A stretch of 64,000 nt of DNA. Origin: Pisolithus tinctorius. Its lineage: Eukaryota; Basidiomycota; Agaricomycetes; Boletales; Pisolithaceae. The DNA is taken from positions 2,666,001-2,730,000 of the forward strand of contig JANFAH010000004.1 in the NCBI GenBank assembly GCA_024663395.1, read 5' to 3'. Below are positions 21,760-33,659 of the stretch, piece after piece. The notes below the pieces were generated by a model. That model worked only from the letters and a program-made list of their open reading frames with translations, was not told where the DNA came from and ran no database searches. Within the stretch, counting starts at the first letter, position 1. Each line of letters begins with the position of its first letter. The position numbers and the translations under genes are program-made.

Positions 21760-23550
21760 CTACATCTCTCAGCAATCAGCCTCTGACCTTCTATGTACTT
21801 GTAGCAGTGCATGGTAGTGAACAGGTAATACACTGTGGCATATGTGGATTCTTACTGATGAGTGAATTAGTTTGCTGATGTTCTTTTTGACCACTTGCGT
21901 GGTAACATCAGGTCACTCTTTTGAGTGGCATCTGTAGACTTTGGTATCACAACCCAATTACCTCCAAGAAAAGGGCAGGATCCCAGGGTTCAAGTGGCAC
22001 CAAATTGTGAAGAGCATATTAGGAAGGTTGCTGCAGAGCCATATGCATGGTGTCACAGAACTTTCAATGGTCCTACAGTGAGTGACATACCAGTTCTTAC
22101 CAGAGGGCTCATACTGACATGATCTGATAGGGACCAATCTGTGTAAAGTTCATTGACCTTCGCATTGATTTATATTTTGTCAAGGTTCTCCTATGGCTCC
22201 CAGAGTTAACCCTTATCTGGCTTGCTAATAGCCTGACTGATTTTGAATCATTCACAATTCCCATTAGGCTTATCAGCCGTGTAGTCTATTCTGTGAGTAT
22301 CTATCCTACACTATTCCATGCCTGGGACAAGGACTAACACTGTAATCACATAGCTTCAATGGGCCCTGGAATTGGACATGGATAAGGGAAATAATTTGAA
22401 ACATTACATGTCCAAACGTGGGAATAGTGCAGTTGACAGAGGCAACTCAGATAGTGAAGCAGCCACTCTAGAAAGGTATGCAGACCTGGAGCTGGGGATT
22501 GGTGATGCATTCCTTGATCATCAATGGGCATTGATGAACAAGACACGTTGGTATCAAGTTATGAAACAAATTCAGTAAGTTACTTTACACTCTAACATTT
22601 TGGTAGCTTCATGTATTTTCTAGGAATGCACTTTGTCCTGTCTGATTGGTTCAAATGCCACTTTGATGATAGTTACAGACTCATGTAAATTTGTATTCAG
22701 AATTGCTGCCCAGGGCTCATGTTCTGCAGCCCCATAAACATACAGCAGTAAATGTTACTTCATATTGTCCACAGATGACTACTGTCACTACATGAAGGTC
22801 TATCTTATTGGAGTTGTGCACACAAGCTCCCTCACATCAAGTCCAGCAGTTCTGATTTGGACCCTGCTTGTTCAGCTTGACAGCCATCTCTGCCATTCAA
22901 TGGTCATCTAGCAACCCCAACTGGTCCTCATCCTTTAAAGCCAAACATGTTAGATTATGAGTTAAACATATACCCCAAATAATAATATGTATGAGACTTA
23001 TGTCCACTGCCCTGACATGTAGTTGAAGAAGTTGTTACAGAGGCATGGTGTGATAGAGGGCACACCATGAGAGGATGTGGAAAGGATTGAGTATGTGCAT
23101 GCACAAGGGAGGATATCATTGTGAGTACCAGTGATGTTACCAGTGATGATCAACACACTAGACAATGAGGACCCATCATCTGCTGTATCCTCTCCCTCTG
23201 TCTCCATCACACTTGTCTGTGGTATGACATTTTTGCACAGGCTCAACATCCACCATGTTGACAACCACTCAGCCCCTCCTGCAGATGGGTGTTGACTTGG
23301 GTCTCCTGGCTTTCCCAGTCATGACACTACATTCATTACTGATATGCCCTTCCATGCAGATGTTTGGATCCTCTCCTGGGGTGTGATATCTCACCCATTT
23401 GGATGCCAGATCTCTTGATTTTTTGGAGTCATATACTACTCAAATAGGGCTTTCAAATGCTGTATTGTATGCTGCAGTAGATGTGGAGCTCATTCAAATA
23501 CCACATCTTGTGGTTCAAGGATCAGACAATTTCACAGGTATTTCAGGATT
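21760..23550. other. Degraded continuation of the mini-exon gene and CpG-poor DNA
   Basis: Short plus-strand frames (21925-22122 and 22372-22578, the latter with MDMDKGNNLKHYMSKRG) may be decayed exons of the gene that starts at 19782. From 22.6 to 23.55 kb no coding pattern is visible. Confidence 0.35.
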
Positions 23551-23557
23551 GAGTCCT

Positions 23558-23713
23558 CAGGAAAAAGGGGACTTTGCTATAGGTGGTTTTTTGGCTTTTT
23601 TTAGCCCTTTTTTTGCCATTTTTCAGTTATAAAGTGAAAAAGGATGACAAAAAGTGCAGAAAGACAATAAAAAGCCAAAAAAAAAACACCTATAGAAAAG
23701 TCCCCTTTTCCTG
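23558..23713. mobile_element. Hairpin MITE-like element, 156 bp
   Basis: A left arm of about 43 nt (CAGGAAAAAGGGGACTTT, then CTATAGGTG, then a T run, then GGCTTTTT) is mirrored by a right arm (AAAAAGCC, an A run, CACCTATAG, AAAGTCCCCTTTTCCTG). The centre is short and AT-rich. A near-perfect inverted repeat with no coding capacity is typical of a foldback/MITE element. No clear target-site duplication is seen. Confidence 0.65.
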
Positions 23714-23719
23714 ATGGGA

Positions 23720-25940
23720 TTCCTCCTCACTCCTTTTGTGCTGTGTTTGTCCTGCTTTCCTTCTCCATCTCTCCTGGTTTCATTCTGTTTTGAGTGCCCA
23801 TCAATAATTAACAGTCTCCTCCCCCTCATGACTAATCTGTGCTGTGTCTCACCCATCTCACCACCAGGCCTCTCACTTCTCAGGGATGAGATACTACTCT
23901 ATGAGAGCTTTCAAATGATGTGTTGTATGTCTGTCTAGATATGTTCTACCATCTCCATGAACTCTGTTGATTGCCCCAGCCATTGCCATTTGAGAAATTC
24001 ACCTCTCCCTGCCCTTGAAGATTTAGGGTTGTATCTTGCATGTCCCTGCACCATTTCTCTCACTTTTCCTGCCATACATTCCACTAGCTGAACCCTCTCT
24101 GGGGACAACTTAGGTGTCCAATTCTGTGCAGCAGTAGTCTGAGCCACTTTTGCATATAACTCAGGATCAGGTGATCTGATGTAGGGAAGACAAGGTCTTC
24201 ACCTACAATATGTCCAAGTTGCTCCCTTTTTTTCTTTTCTTTTTGTTTTGCATTTTTGTTCTCTGCCTCTGGACTTAGCATTGAGCAGCCACATTGCTAA
24301 CTAAGCATGCTTATAATTCAACTAAGCAAGATCACTATACTCAAAGGATGACTGGAGTGAACAAGTGCAAACAACAATGACAAAACTGGATGTCAATCAC
24401 AGGCTGTGAGAGTCAAGGATTGTAATTCAATGGAGATGAGGCATGACAGGTGCAGATGCTGAGCTCAAGAGCTCAAAGGTTTGTTTTGTTTTAGAACATT
24501 TTACTTACAACTACATTATTCTAGGGGAAACAGCTGTTTGCAATGAAGTATGACCAACACCTGAGCTGTTGTGACATGAGAATCTACAACAATGTACAAG
24601 GAGAAGACCCTCCCACTGGCAGCCAAAATCAAAGGTAACATTGCTTTTATTGAGCAAATGATGTCCAAGCTTGAACTGCAGCTTACTCACTGTGTATTGC
24701 AATCACTCATTGCACTCAGGAAACACATCAATGGTAAGGTCCTGCAAGATCCCATGGAAAGAAACTACCCAGAAGACTCAGACATGAAGGCAGAACTACT
24801 TTCCTGGCTGCCCTGGATGTGTTTAGGCCCTTAGAGCCCAACAGCCCAAGTTCTTGTTCTTGTTTCATGACTTTTTACTTATGGTTGTGTTATTCTAGAG
24901 TAGCCAATGACATTGAAGAAGGAATGCATCAATATACAGCATGACAAGTACATCACCCACAAAATGCCAGAAGAGAAGAGTTCAAAGTGACTCTATGAAC
25001 TTGCATGCAAATTGTCAAACACCTGGCAAGAGGAGATGCCATCTCCATGTTGGATATCATACAGAGACACCATGATGTTGTGTGGAGCAAGTATCTGCTA
25101 CCTAGTAAGGGGATGTAGGCTCCAGCCTAGGGATAGGCAATCTGAAGGGGTGAGTTTGACCCAAGGGGAGTTGCTCTAGCAGTAGGAGGGTGATAGGGAA
25201 CAAATGCAACCAAGTTGTGCATGTTGCTCAACCTGTAAATTAAAAGCACAGTGGATTATGGGGCAGACAGGCCTCAAGCCAGCCTAGAAAAGTGTCAGAA
25301 ATATGCCTGTGACTCAGTGCTAGGCAGGTGAAAGGAAAGGGGTCATCTCAACATCATTATTCTGCTTGCTCTCTCTGTCTCTAACCTGGGGGCTTCAAAA
25401 TTGTTATTTTTCCTGTTGATGAAGACAGGTATAAGTGTAGCTACATGCAGAGTATATAACTATGAACTAAGTGACATCAAAAGTGAAAAGAGCAACAAGA
25501 AAGAATGGTAATTAGTTGAGATTGATGTAATAATGGCCATGAGGCCAGTTTGGCATCAGCAATCAAAGGAGTGGCTATAGCAAGGGAAGTGCAAGGAAGC
25601 ACAAGTGGTCCAAAGGGATGTGAACAAGAATACAGTGAGAGTGACAGAAACACACTTACATAACTGATAGTGCAGGCCCAAAGAGCACAAGTGAGCAAGT
25701 GCAGGTGGCCTGAAAGCAGTTGCAAGTGTTGTAACTTCATCACAATGGCCAAGGGGAGTGTCTAGTGGTCATGTGATGGCAGGAGAAGTGATTTGACTAA
25801 AAAGGGTGGAGTATTGGGTGACCTGGAGCACAGAGGGTGTCAAAGATGCTTGGGAGTGGTTGCATTTGCATTGCTTTTATTGCAGAGCCTATAGACACTT
25901 AGTAGACCTCCAATTGACACTATACACACACTCCTATTGT
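23720..25940. other. CpG-poor repeat DNA without a recognisable gene
   Basis: Only short ORFs without domains. It contains one member (about 24190-24310) of a dispersed direct repeat whose second copy is at about 28030-28160. Confidence 0.45.
24190..24310 (+). repeat. Dispersed direct repeat, copy 1
   Basis: Shares TCTTCACCTA, TTTTGTTTTGCATTTT, TGCCTCTGGACTT and GAGCAGCCACATTGCT in the same order and spacing with 28030-28160. Confidence 0.7.
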
Positions 25941-26155
25941 AGGGAGATCACTCTCCCCACAATGTCCTGTTTTGTATGGGAGATATCACAGATGAATGGG
26001 ATGTGTTGGATGTATTGAAAGAGTCAGGCACCACATGTATTGTACAGACTGCCTCACCACAGGACAGCACAGAAGACCCCTCCATCTACTACAAGGTCAA
26101 CATCAAAGGCACCCAAGCCATCACAGCTGGAGTCCATAGACTGATCTACAAGACA
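25940..26155 (+). pseudogene. Fragment resembling C-3 sterol dehydrogenase (ERG26-like)
   Basis: The frame reads GDITDEWDVLDVLKESG, then TTCIVQTASPQDSTEDP, then IYYKVNIKGTQAITAGVHRL and IYK. This is the pattern of the NAD-binding half of 3-beta-hydroxysteroid dehydrogenases such as Erg26 (GDI..., HTASP..., VNV.GT). Only about 65-70 residues are present, with no catalytic YxxxK, so this is a fragment and not a working gene. It sits in the CpG-poor block just before the putative solo LTR. Confidence 0.55.
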
Positions 26156-26325
26156 TTCAGGCCTGGAGACTGCCAAGTGATGGCCAGCCTATACCAAGCA
26201 TATCAATGCAGCCAAACCCACTGTCAAGTCCGGGCCTACTCCAACCAACTCCGATGCTATATAAGGTCTAGAGGAGGGTCTGGAAGCAAGTCCGACACAC
26301 AGGAACAGAACTCCGACTAGTGGAG

Positions 26326-26830
26326 TGTTGGCAGGGACAAAAACCACTGAAGCAAGGGTGGAGTGGAGTGAGGGCGTTGGGTTTAGCTCATGTGCTACCC
26401 CCTTGCATGATATCAGCCCTTGTATTTCAGAGGGAGAGTACAGATGGAGAGTCAGAGGTAACTCCGACAGACAGAGGTCAGAGACAGAAGGAGTAGGAAC
26501 TAAGTTGATATTTGTACTGAAGAACAGCAGAGTACAGTACATGCTTTTATACTGCTACAGAGGTACAGTAATCGGAATCAGAACTGACACACAGAGACTT
26601 ATAAATTTTCAAGTAAAATTTCCTGGACGATGAATGAAGGGTAGATGGGGGACATACAAATGGGTAACACAGAACATCCAGAAAAGGAAACAGTCCAGGC
26701 ACTGGACCATGTGGTGTGTGCACTGCAGAGTTCCTGACTGCGTGCTGTCAAGGAGAAGTCTGAAGGTAGTCACATGACTCCTCAGAGAGTGGTCCACACA
26801 GTCCAGCTGAAGGGCAGTGCAGGTCCAACA
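26326..26830. repeat. Putative solo LTR
   Basis: The 505-bp segment begins TGTTGGCAGG and ends GGTCCAACA, giving TGTTGG/CCAACA terminal repeats. It lies in the only CpG-containing part of the depleted block, so it may be a later arrival. Five-base flanks (TGGAG and GCAGT) do not match, so no target-site duplication supports it. Confidence 0.35.
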
Positions 26831-26959
26831 GCAGTCAGAGTGGAGACGGCTCGTAAACGACAGAAGGTGGGTGGAGTTGGTGCGGAGTGAGTGAATGACT
26901 GGTGGAAAAGAGTGCAGAGTTAGTGAGGATGCAGGATGAACACACGGTCATGACACCCA

Positions 26960-27550
26960 CATCCAGATTGATGACAACAACAATCTGTTTGATTATAACA
27001 ATGTCAGGAATGCCATGCAAGTCCACCTACTCACAGTGGACAAACTCATTCCTCCTCCCTCTTACTCCTCTACCATGTTGGGTAAACCCAAACTATACCC
27101 TGAAAGTGCTAGGGTAGAACTCAACAAGTCCCTACACTGCACTCCCACTCCCATATATGCCACTACTGAATATCATCACATGCCACACAGCTCCACACAA
27201 CTACTCAGTCCCTATGTCACACCCCCACCTAATGTCAAATCCATCCTATCCATGTTCAACACTCCATTCAACCCACATGAACTCAAGTGCACCATCATTC
27301 ATTCTTGAGCCAATGGACAAATATTCTTAATCATGACTCTACAGACTTATGCACAAGAGCAAACACATTTACAACCACATTGGAAACCTTCAAAACTGTG
27401 AGGGGACACACAACATGCACAGGACATCAGAGCTGCACAGAAATTGGGCATATTAGTCTTTCAGCTTACTTCATAAAAGGCCAATGCCCAGTGTGCCAGC
27501 ATTACACTGTGCTAGTACCCTGTCACCATTTTGCACCATGTACTGCATTT
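26960..27550 (+). other. Open frames of unknown origin
   Basis: Two adjacent plus-strand frames (27015-27308 with MQVHLLTVDKLIPPPSYSST, and 27287-27553, Cys/His-rich near the end) read somewhat like protein but have no recognised family. They may be relics of a transposon gene. Confidence 0.25.
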
Positions 27551-27762
27551 TGAAAGGTGAACTCCCCCCCTTGCTTCATACTTGATTCATCACCAACTTG
27601 CTTACTTGTCCAGAGTTACCTCCATCATTGTCCAGTTCAAAGGTTGTCTTGGTGGTTGTGGGAGGTTGAGGTCATGTGTTCAAGGTGAAAAAGGTGGCTG
27701 GGTGTTTGTGCATGGTCAGGGGCACATTAGGAAGGGTGATGGCATGGTTCATGAGATCATGT

Positions 27763-27763
27763 G

Positions 27764-27796
<33 letters not shown>
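27763..27796 (+). repeat. GT dinucleotide microsatellite
   Basis: A short run of GT repeats within CpG-poor, GT-rich DNA. Confidence 0.9.
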
Positions 27797-27799
<3 letters not shown>

Positions 27800-28029
27800 C
27801 AGCAGTGTGTTTTGCAAGAGGAAGGAGTTGTGCCTTAGACAGTTGTTGGTTGAGTGCAAAGGGTACATTGCAAAGTCAAGGACATGCATAGGGTCAAGAG
27901 AGTGTTGGTGAGGACAGGTGGCATGTTCAGGAGTGGGGAGTTGAGGGGTGAAGGGTGTGTTTGTGAAGCCAAGGATGTCTGCACAAGGAGAGAGGATGGC
28001 TGAGGACAGTTGTGATCTAAACCCCCTTG

Positions 28030-28160
28030 GATGTAGGAATAACAAAGTCTTCACCTATGAGAAGCCCAAGTTCTTTCTTTTCTTTTTGTTTTGCATTTTC
28101 ATTCTGTGCCTCTGGACTTGGCACTGAGCAGCCACATTGCTGACTAAGCATGTGTGCCAT
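28030..28160 (+). repeat. Dispersed direct repeat, copy 2
   Basis: Second copy of the repeat at 24190-24310, same orientation, about 3.85 kb apart. Confidence 0.7.
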
Positions 28161-28779
28161 GTTCATGTGAGTTCTGCTTACTATACTCATGTACAGACAT
28201 CATTATGGGGTACAGTAGAGGAGCATGGAGTTGCAAAGGATAGTATATTTATAGTGGAACTACTTTCTTTGATATGATTGATGAATCAATGAAATACTAT
28301 TACATATGCCAGCATACTCATAACCTCAAAGCTATCATCAGGTCCAGTGGTATACATGGATACAGCTTTGCAATGTTATATAAAGCCATCACAATGGTGA
28401 ACCCAAGTATGGCCAATGGAAAATCAAAGAATATCAAGGTATAAGGCCAGTAGTGATGACTGGCCATTGATCAAATGAAGAGGCTTACATGCTGTTTGGG
28501 TCAGAATGATGTCCAAGCCTTCAATCTCTGTAACTTGAAGGTGTTCAGAAGGAGTCCTCTACAACACTATAAGGTGTTTGGTGGTTTGCCTTCCAGTTGT
28601 AGGCATGCACCTGGCTGGTAGCAGCATTGAGTCTGCTTACATAATCATGTAATGTGTACATAGAGATACTTCAATTTTTTCTCAATCCCTCATACTGTAG
28701 CTTGTTCACTACTAGCTATCCTTCAAATGTAGGTAGGCAGAGACATGTGGAAACCTGGTAAGTCAGTGCCATGGAATAT

Positions 28780-29400
28780 ACATGTCAAATGCATGATATA
28801 TGATTTATGGGTTGAGATGCTCAGAAAGTCCTAGTGGTGCATCAAATTGATGCTGTGGTCCAAATATCCATATTCATTACACTGTATGCCTGCAGGGTGG
28901 CCAATGCAATATAATGTGATTGTAGACAAGTATAAAAATTGGGAAATCTGGTCAACCACTGCTACTTACATGGCAAACATATATGCAAAATGTGTAAATG
29001 CATAATAAATGTGTTGAAATGCTCAAGGGTGCCCAGAGAAGCACCAATGTAAGAACTCTAGCTAAAGGCACATGTTATTTGTACTGTATGCCCACAAGTT
29101 GACAATTATCATATAATTTACATATGCACAAAGACAGATTAGGGGTGACATTGTAATCTGTTGCAATGATTTTGCTAAATATATATACAGTATGCATAGG
29201 ATGCAATGTCTGGGTAGAGATGCTGATCCAACCCTAAAGATGCACCAAAATGGTGTGTGCTTGTATGGTGGTTTTATAGCCTGTCATTCCAGCAGATGTT
29301 CTGAAGGCCACTTGTACTGAGATGGCATGATTGCCACTGTCTTGGAAAACATTGACTATTTGGCATACACAAGCCATACTAAATATATGGCAATCCTAAC
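28780..29400 (+). repeat. Diverged tandem repeat with a period near 200 bp
   Basis: Three successive blocks (about 28785, 29000 and 29195 onward) share, in the same order, an ATGCA start, GTTGA(A/G)ATGCT or GTAGAGATGCT, GGTGCA/GCACCA(A/T), and (in two) TACTGTATGCC followed by an AT-rich part. Similarity is weak, as expected for an old satellite-like array. Confidence 0.4.
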
Positions 29401-29459
29401 ATGTGCTATTTGGTCAAGTCATTTAGGCAACATGATAACATAAGTAATGGCATAACAAG

Positions 29460-32091
29460 GAATAAGGCCGGTACTGATGAGGTAAGTCTCCATAATCAGT
29501 GGCAGATTTTGTGGGCCATGCTGCATCACTATCATCGTCACTTGCTTTATCATGCGTGGCTTGATCAGTAGGGTCTTCTAGCGCCAACCGAATAGCCAAT
29601 ATTGTTTCCGTATGTCTCAGTTCTAGGCATCGACCTGACGCCAGAAGAGTCCTCATAATTAGGGAAAGGGGGTAGGTCTCCCAAGCTTTGAAATGGGTAA
29701 GTTTGCGGCGGTACGAGTGACTTTACATGCCTAGTACTTTGCGTACGTGCCATGGTCTCTGACGTGCGAAACCCACTCAGCATTCACAAATGCACAACTT
29801 GGCATCCGTAAGTGAAATTCCATTCACGTGAGTTGGAATACTGGGTTACGGCCATCTGGTTGAGTCAGTTTATTCGGAAGGCGTTCGTCCCAGAGGGTTT
29901 CCCGTAAGATATATCACACCATGCCATCACTACTGGAGTACATTGCGCGCTCAGACCCTTTCCGCCAAGCGCTCACCGAAGATGACAACCGGAACCGCAA
30001 TCATTGATGTGTATCCATTTGCAGACAAGCATAATGTGACAGTGCTAGTGTGGCATAATCCGTAGCGTGGCACGGCGAGTGGCTATTGGTAACTGGCATT
30101 TGACCTCGATTCTTGGAGGAGGATTGTTGTTCATTTTAGGGAGGTGGTCACAGCCCTTTCGCGCCAACACACGACCTAGTTGTCGATCGCGTTGTATGTA
30201 TTGAATTTGGGCGGCCTCTAACCAACGTACTGAATAATACTCGTCTACCAGGTGCAATTCAAGGTCGTGACGCCAGATGGTGAACTTCGGATAGCTAATT
30301 GATGTCAACACTGATTTATTTTGGGCATTGCGTGGTGGTGGAGGCGGGACTTTTGGGGTGATTCTTGAGGCTACGAGCAGAGTGGAAAACAAATCTACTT
30401 TGTAAGTGTAAGTTTGCATTCTGTACGCGTAACCACAGCGTATTAATTTGGGCTTCAGGTTTGCTGTGACGTTGGTTTTGCGCCATAGGCTTTACGCCAG
30501 CTGTACGGCACCGTGGCGAATAACACAGTGGGATGGACTTCTGAAGGCTGGGGCGGGTTTATCGGCGTAAGTGGTTTGACAGTAACGTTACATCAGCGAT
30601 TTATTGAGGACACCACCCACGTACATAGCCATTAGTAACGGGAGATGTGATGATCAACCCAAAGTCGACTCCAGACAGGTAATGGCGTCCATGCAGGACA
30701 TTTCCCACTTCGCAACGTCCGTTGGAAGCAACTCCAGGCTAGGGACCATACCGTTTTGGCTCCCGTTCTTTCACCGCAACAATTTTGAGGTATGTTTTGT
30801 ATTGTCTCTCTGTAGTTGTCCTCCGACAAGCATCTCCTACTTAGTTGACTGGAATGCCACATGTAGTCAGCTCGTGCCTCATCCCCAACATAAGTTTGCA
30901 ACTATGGAAGGAATATCGGAACTCGTGAACCTTTTCATTGCGTGGCCTGGTGCCTCGATGGCATTCGTCGTACTTACACTGGTCAGTGACACACTTAGTG
31001 AAACTTCTGTGACTCCCGCTTGGCGTGATTCTCTCTGGGACGTACGTCCACATGTTCTGTGACCTTGGAATGGTTTACGAGACTGAGTATGAAGGTCAGT
31101 CAGACGTCATCGACATTCCCCCATCTACTAACTTCTGGCTAAGCCTCATTTTGGAGCCGACATTATCCCGCCTTGTTGAGGATCAAACAGAAGTAATAAG
31201 TGCCGTATCCCACCCAGATGCCACTGCTCGAAATTCACGGATTGTTTCGTAGTGATCTCCACGGATTGCTGGATTGTTAGCGCTGCCGTGGATCCGAAAG
31301 CCGTTCTGGATGGCTGCTATGACTTACAAGATGGCTAATGGGAGGAAGGGTCCCTCGTCAAAAGCCTTTGAGGGCTATTTTACTGATATCTTTCCTTGAG
31401 CCCCGGCTCATTAACATTTCCGACTGCTGAGAAGTGTACTATGTATTTTATATGACCAAAGTCTATGCGGACCAATTTCCTGGTTCATATTTCCTCACCG
31501 TGCACGTGTTCTGTCCTTCGATCCCAAGGATCTTCTGCGTAATACATGTGTGCATATCTGGATATCCTGAAGCTCTCAGCCGTGGATGCGGAGATAGTGC
31601 AATTATAACTTTTGCTATAAATTAGTATGGGTGCTTTGTTATCTACGATTCCACAAAATGGTACAATACAAAGCACGGTCCTCATACTTTGTTAGCGTTC
31701 GTGCTGTCTTGCTCGCCGCTCTATTCCTGTCTAGAAGTATTATTCCATACCCTATGGCACGGATTTATCACCCATCTCAATCATCTGGTGTGTTTCGAGC
31801 TGCACGAACACCTATAACGGTTGCTACCCGGTTATGGGTCAATAGAGTACAATTCACGCACCTCCGGCTGCGTACTCCGCGCCTGGAGCATAACCGACTG
31901 TTCACGGGACATAAGACATGGGGACAAAGCGATTCCAATAACTGAAAATACTCGCCTCAGGATGACTGCTCCTGCGATGGCTTACTTCGTCTCCTGATGG
32001 TCCGTCGTATTTCCATCCTCCACGAGCGTTTAAAGTGGATATCATGCAGTTTGTGTATATCTTCGACAGTGCCATACTGAATATCAGATGG
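29460..32091. other. Mostly non-coding DNA with scattered short ORFs
   Basis: Minus-strand frames at 29423-29760 (MARTQSTRHVKSLVPPQTY, then, shifted by one base, EDPTDQATHDKASDDDSD) and 30045-30419, and a plus-strand frame at 30604-31062, have no firm family. The last ends in SVTPAWRDSLWDV, which faintly recalls FAD-linked oxidases. The 31060-31560 part is copy 1 of a segmental duplication. Confidence 0.35.
31060..31560 (+). repeat. Segmental duplication, copy 1
   Basis: Shares GAGTATGAAGGTCAGTCAGA, TCATCGACATTCC, ACATTATCCCGC, TTGCTGGATTG, TACAAGATGGCT-like text and further blocks, in order, with 33660-34190. Confidence 0.75.
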
Positions 32092-33321
32092 CTAGGAAAT
32101 GCGGGTGAGAGATCCTATTATAGAGGGGAAACAGCTCACGTGGCTGAAGTCTAAAACCCATTTGGGGTGAGCGTACTGCTCGTATGAATTATGATTACAT
32201 GGGATTGAACTTACTACGATGGCCATGTAGCACACCAAGTCTATGATAGCAACGATGCTCGTTAGGACTCCAGTTTGTACAGTCACTAGATTGATCGTAC
32301 GTCAGCAACTAGTCCGTGCAACACTAGTAGGTATGATGTTGCATCACTCACTCCTAAGGATTCGATTGATGGTGCTAGTAAGTGCAGGATAAAGGTGTTT
32401 GCGCCTTTTCTAGGCACGCAACGTTAAAAAGGGCAAGAAGCGATAGGAAATAACAAACCAAATGCCATACAAGCGAAGCGGCGATAATTATGTCGGCCAG
32501 AACCGCCGCACCTCGCCATATCGCAACTTCAGCTTCAATGTTTGGCAACATGGAAAAACGGGGACTGGTGGCCATACTGATGGTGGCAGCAACCGAGCCT
32601 GCCAGGTTGACTAGGCTACATAGAACGATAACCGCCACGACGAACACGTTCTTGGTCAACATATATACCCGCCACGCGAAGAAATCTTGCACCACCCCGC
32701 TGACAGCGCCCTGTAGCGAGTTATGAGGTGAAATGAGTGTGTGGAGAAGGAAGATCTACCGTCAAGATGGCATCTGTAGTTGCGAAAGTCTTTGTTAAGC
32801 TGGGAGATATAAGAATATCAGGTATAGACGCGCACTAGATATGAATGCTGCGCAGGGGTGTTAGATAATCTAGCTTCCGTTAAAAAGATCATAGACTGAC
32901 CCCAGTTGTCACTCAGAAGGTATGCCTCGTCACCTACGCCACAAACATGTCATCTAATTTAGCACGATGCCCGAGCGTCAAAGAAGACGCACCGAAGTGA
33001 ATGACCAGAACATCGTAGATGTAATAAGTACTGATGGCAGAGTTGAATGTTTCCGCCAAGTACAACACCACTATGCTAGGTTTTGCCAGCGTGAACGCAT
33101 AGCGTAGAAGGAAGAAATGAGACTAACAGTGACTTCACCCACAGCTTATCTCTATGAACAGAAGTTGACTGGTGACTCTGGGTAGTTCCTGGACGAGACA
33201 CACACCTATTGTGCTTAGAGAAATACAAGTGCACTTGTGTCGTGGTGACACCGTATAGGAAGACGTTTATAACCAGCCCGATAAGAAACGGCCCCTGGCT
33301 ACGGGCGTCGAGGAGAAACAT
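32092..33321 (-). CDS. DUF6534-type multi-pass membrane protein
   Basis: An ATG at 33321 opens MFLLDARSQGPFLIGLVINV, the usual first membrane segment of this basidiomycete-expanded family. Later exons give IVVLYLAETFNSAISTYYIY, DVLVIHF, FATTDAILT joined to GAVSGVVQDFFAWRVYMLTK, ATISMATSPRFSMLP, DIIIAASLVWHL and TVQTGVLTSIVAIIDLVCYM. These are the successive hydrophobic helices and the conserved Q.FFAWR motif. The last intron (GTAAGTTC ... ACGAGCAG) leads to a diverged C-terminus ending at TAG 32092-32094. All joins can be made in frame with short introns, although the border around 33070-33160 is unsure. Function unknown. Confidence 0.7.
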
Positions 33322-33659
33322 AAGCCGCCAGCCAGTCGCCTAACTGCCCATTGCAACTTACATGTCCTGTGCTAGATTCGCCGTCATGCCTTTCGATGTC
33401 TCCGAAAGTGCAAGACGACGATCAGTACAAGGGAATTGAAAATAGACGAGAGCAAGTCGTTCGTCGAAGTTGTGGAGAAGGGAACTCGACCAGGTTTTTC
33501 CCAAACCCCCCGTCTCCTTGCATTACTTATTCCCAACGGGTTTGAGTGTCCTGAGTAGTGCCCTGACCCATTTAAATGGACGACTAGTGCAAACGTTAAC
33601 CTTCAAGTGGGCCTTGACTGGAAGTGGAAGCGACGCCACCGGCGTTAGAATGAGGCGGA

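Larger units (their letters stand above)
19650..29450. other. CpG-depleted block
   Basis: From about 19.65 kb the CpG dinucleotide almost disappears, with long stretches of hundreds of bases without one, while TpG and CpA are abundant. CpG returns at about 29.46 kb. Only isolated CpGs occur (for example about 21617, 21896, 22158, 22276, 22418), plus a local CpG-containing island at about 26.2-26.95 kb. Flanking DNA on both sides has ordinary CpG. This is the footprint expected from long-term CpG methylation and deamination in a silenced repeat region. Confidence 0.8.

Noticed and set aside
27763..27796. Telomere-like repeat
   Set aside because: It is a plain GT dinucleotide run, not TTAGGG units.
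30604..31062. FAD-linked oxidase gene
   Set aside because: Only a short PAWRDSLW-like match; no FAD-binding motif or other blocks found, and the region belongs partly to a duplicated non-coding segment.
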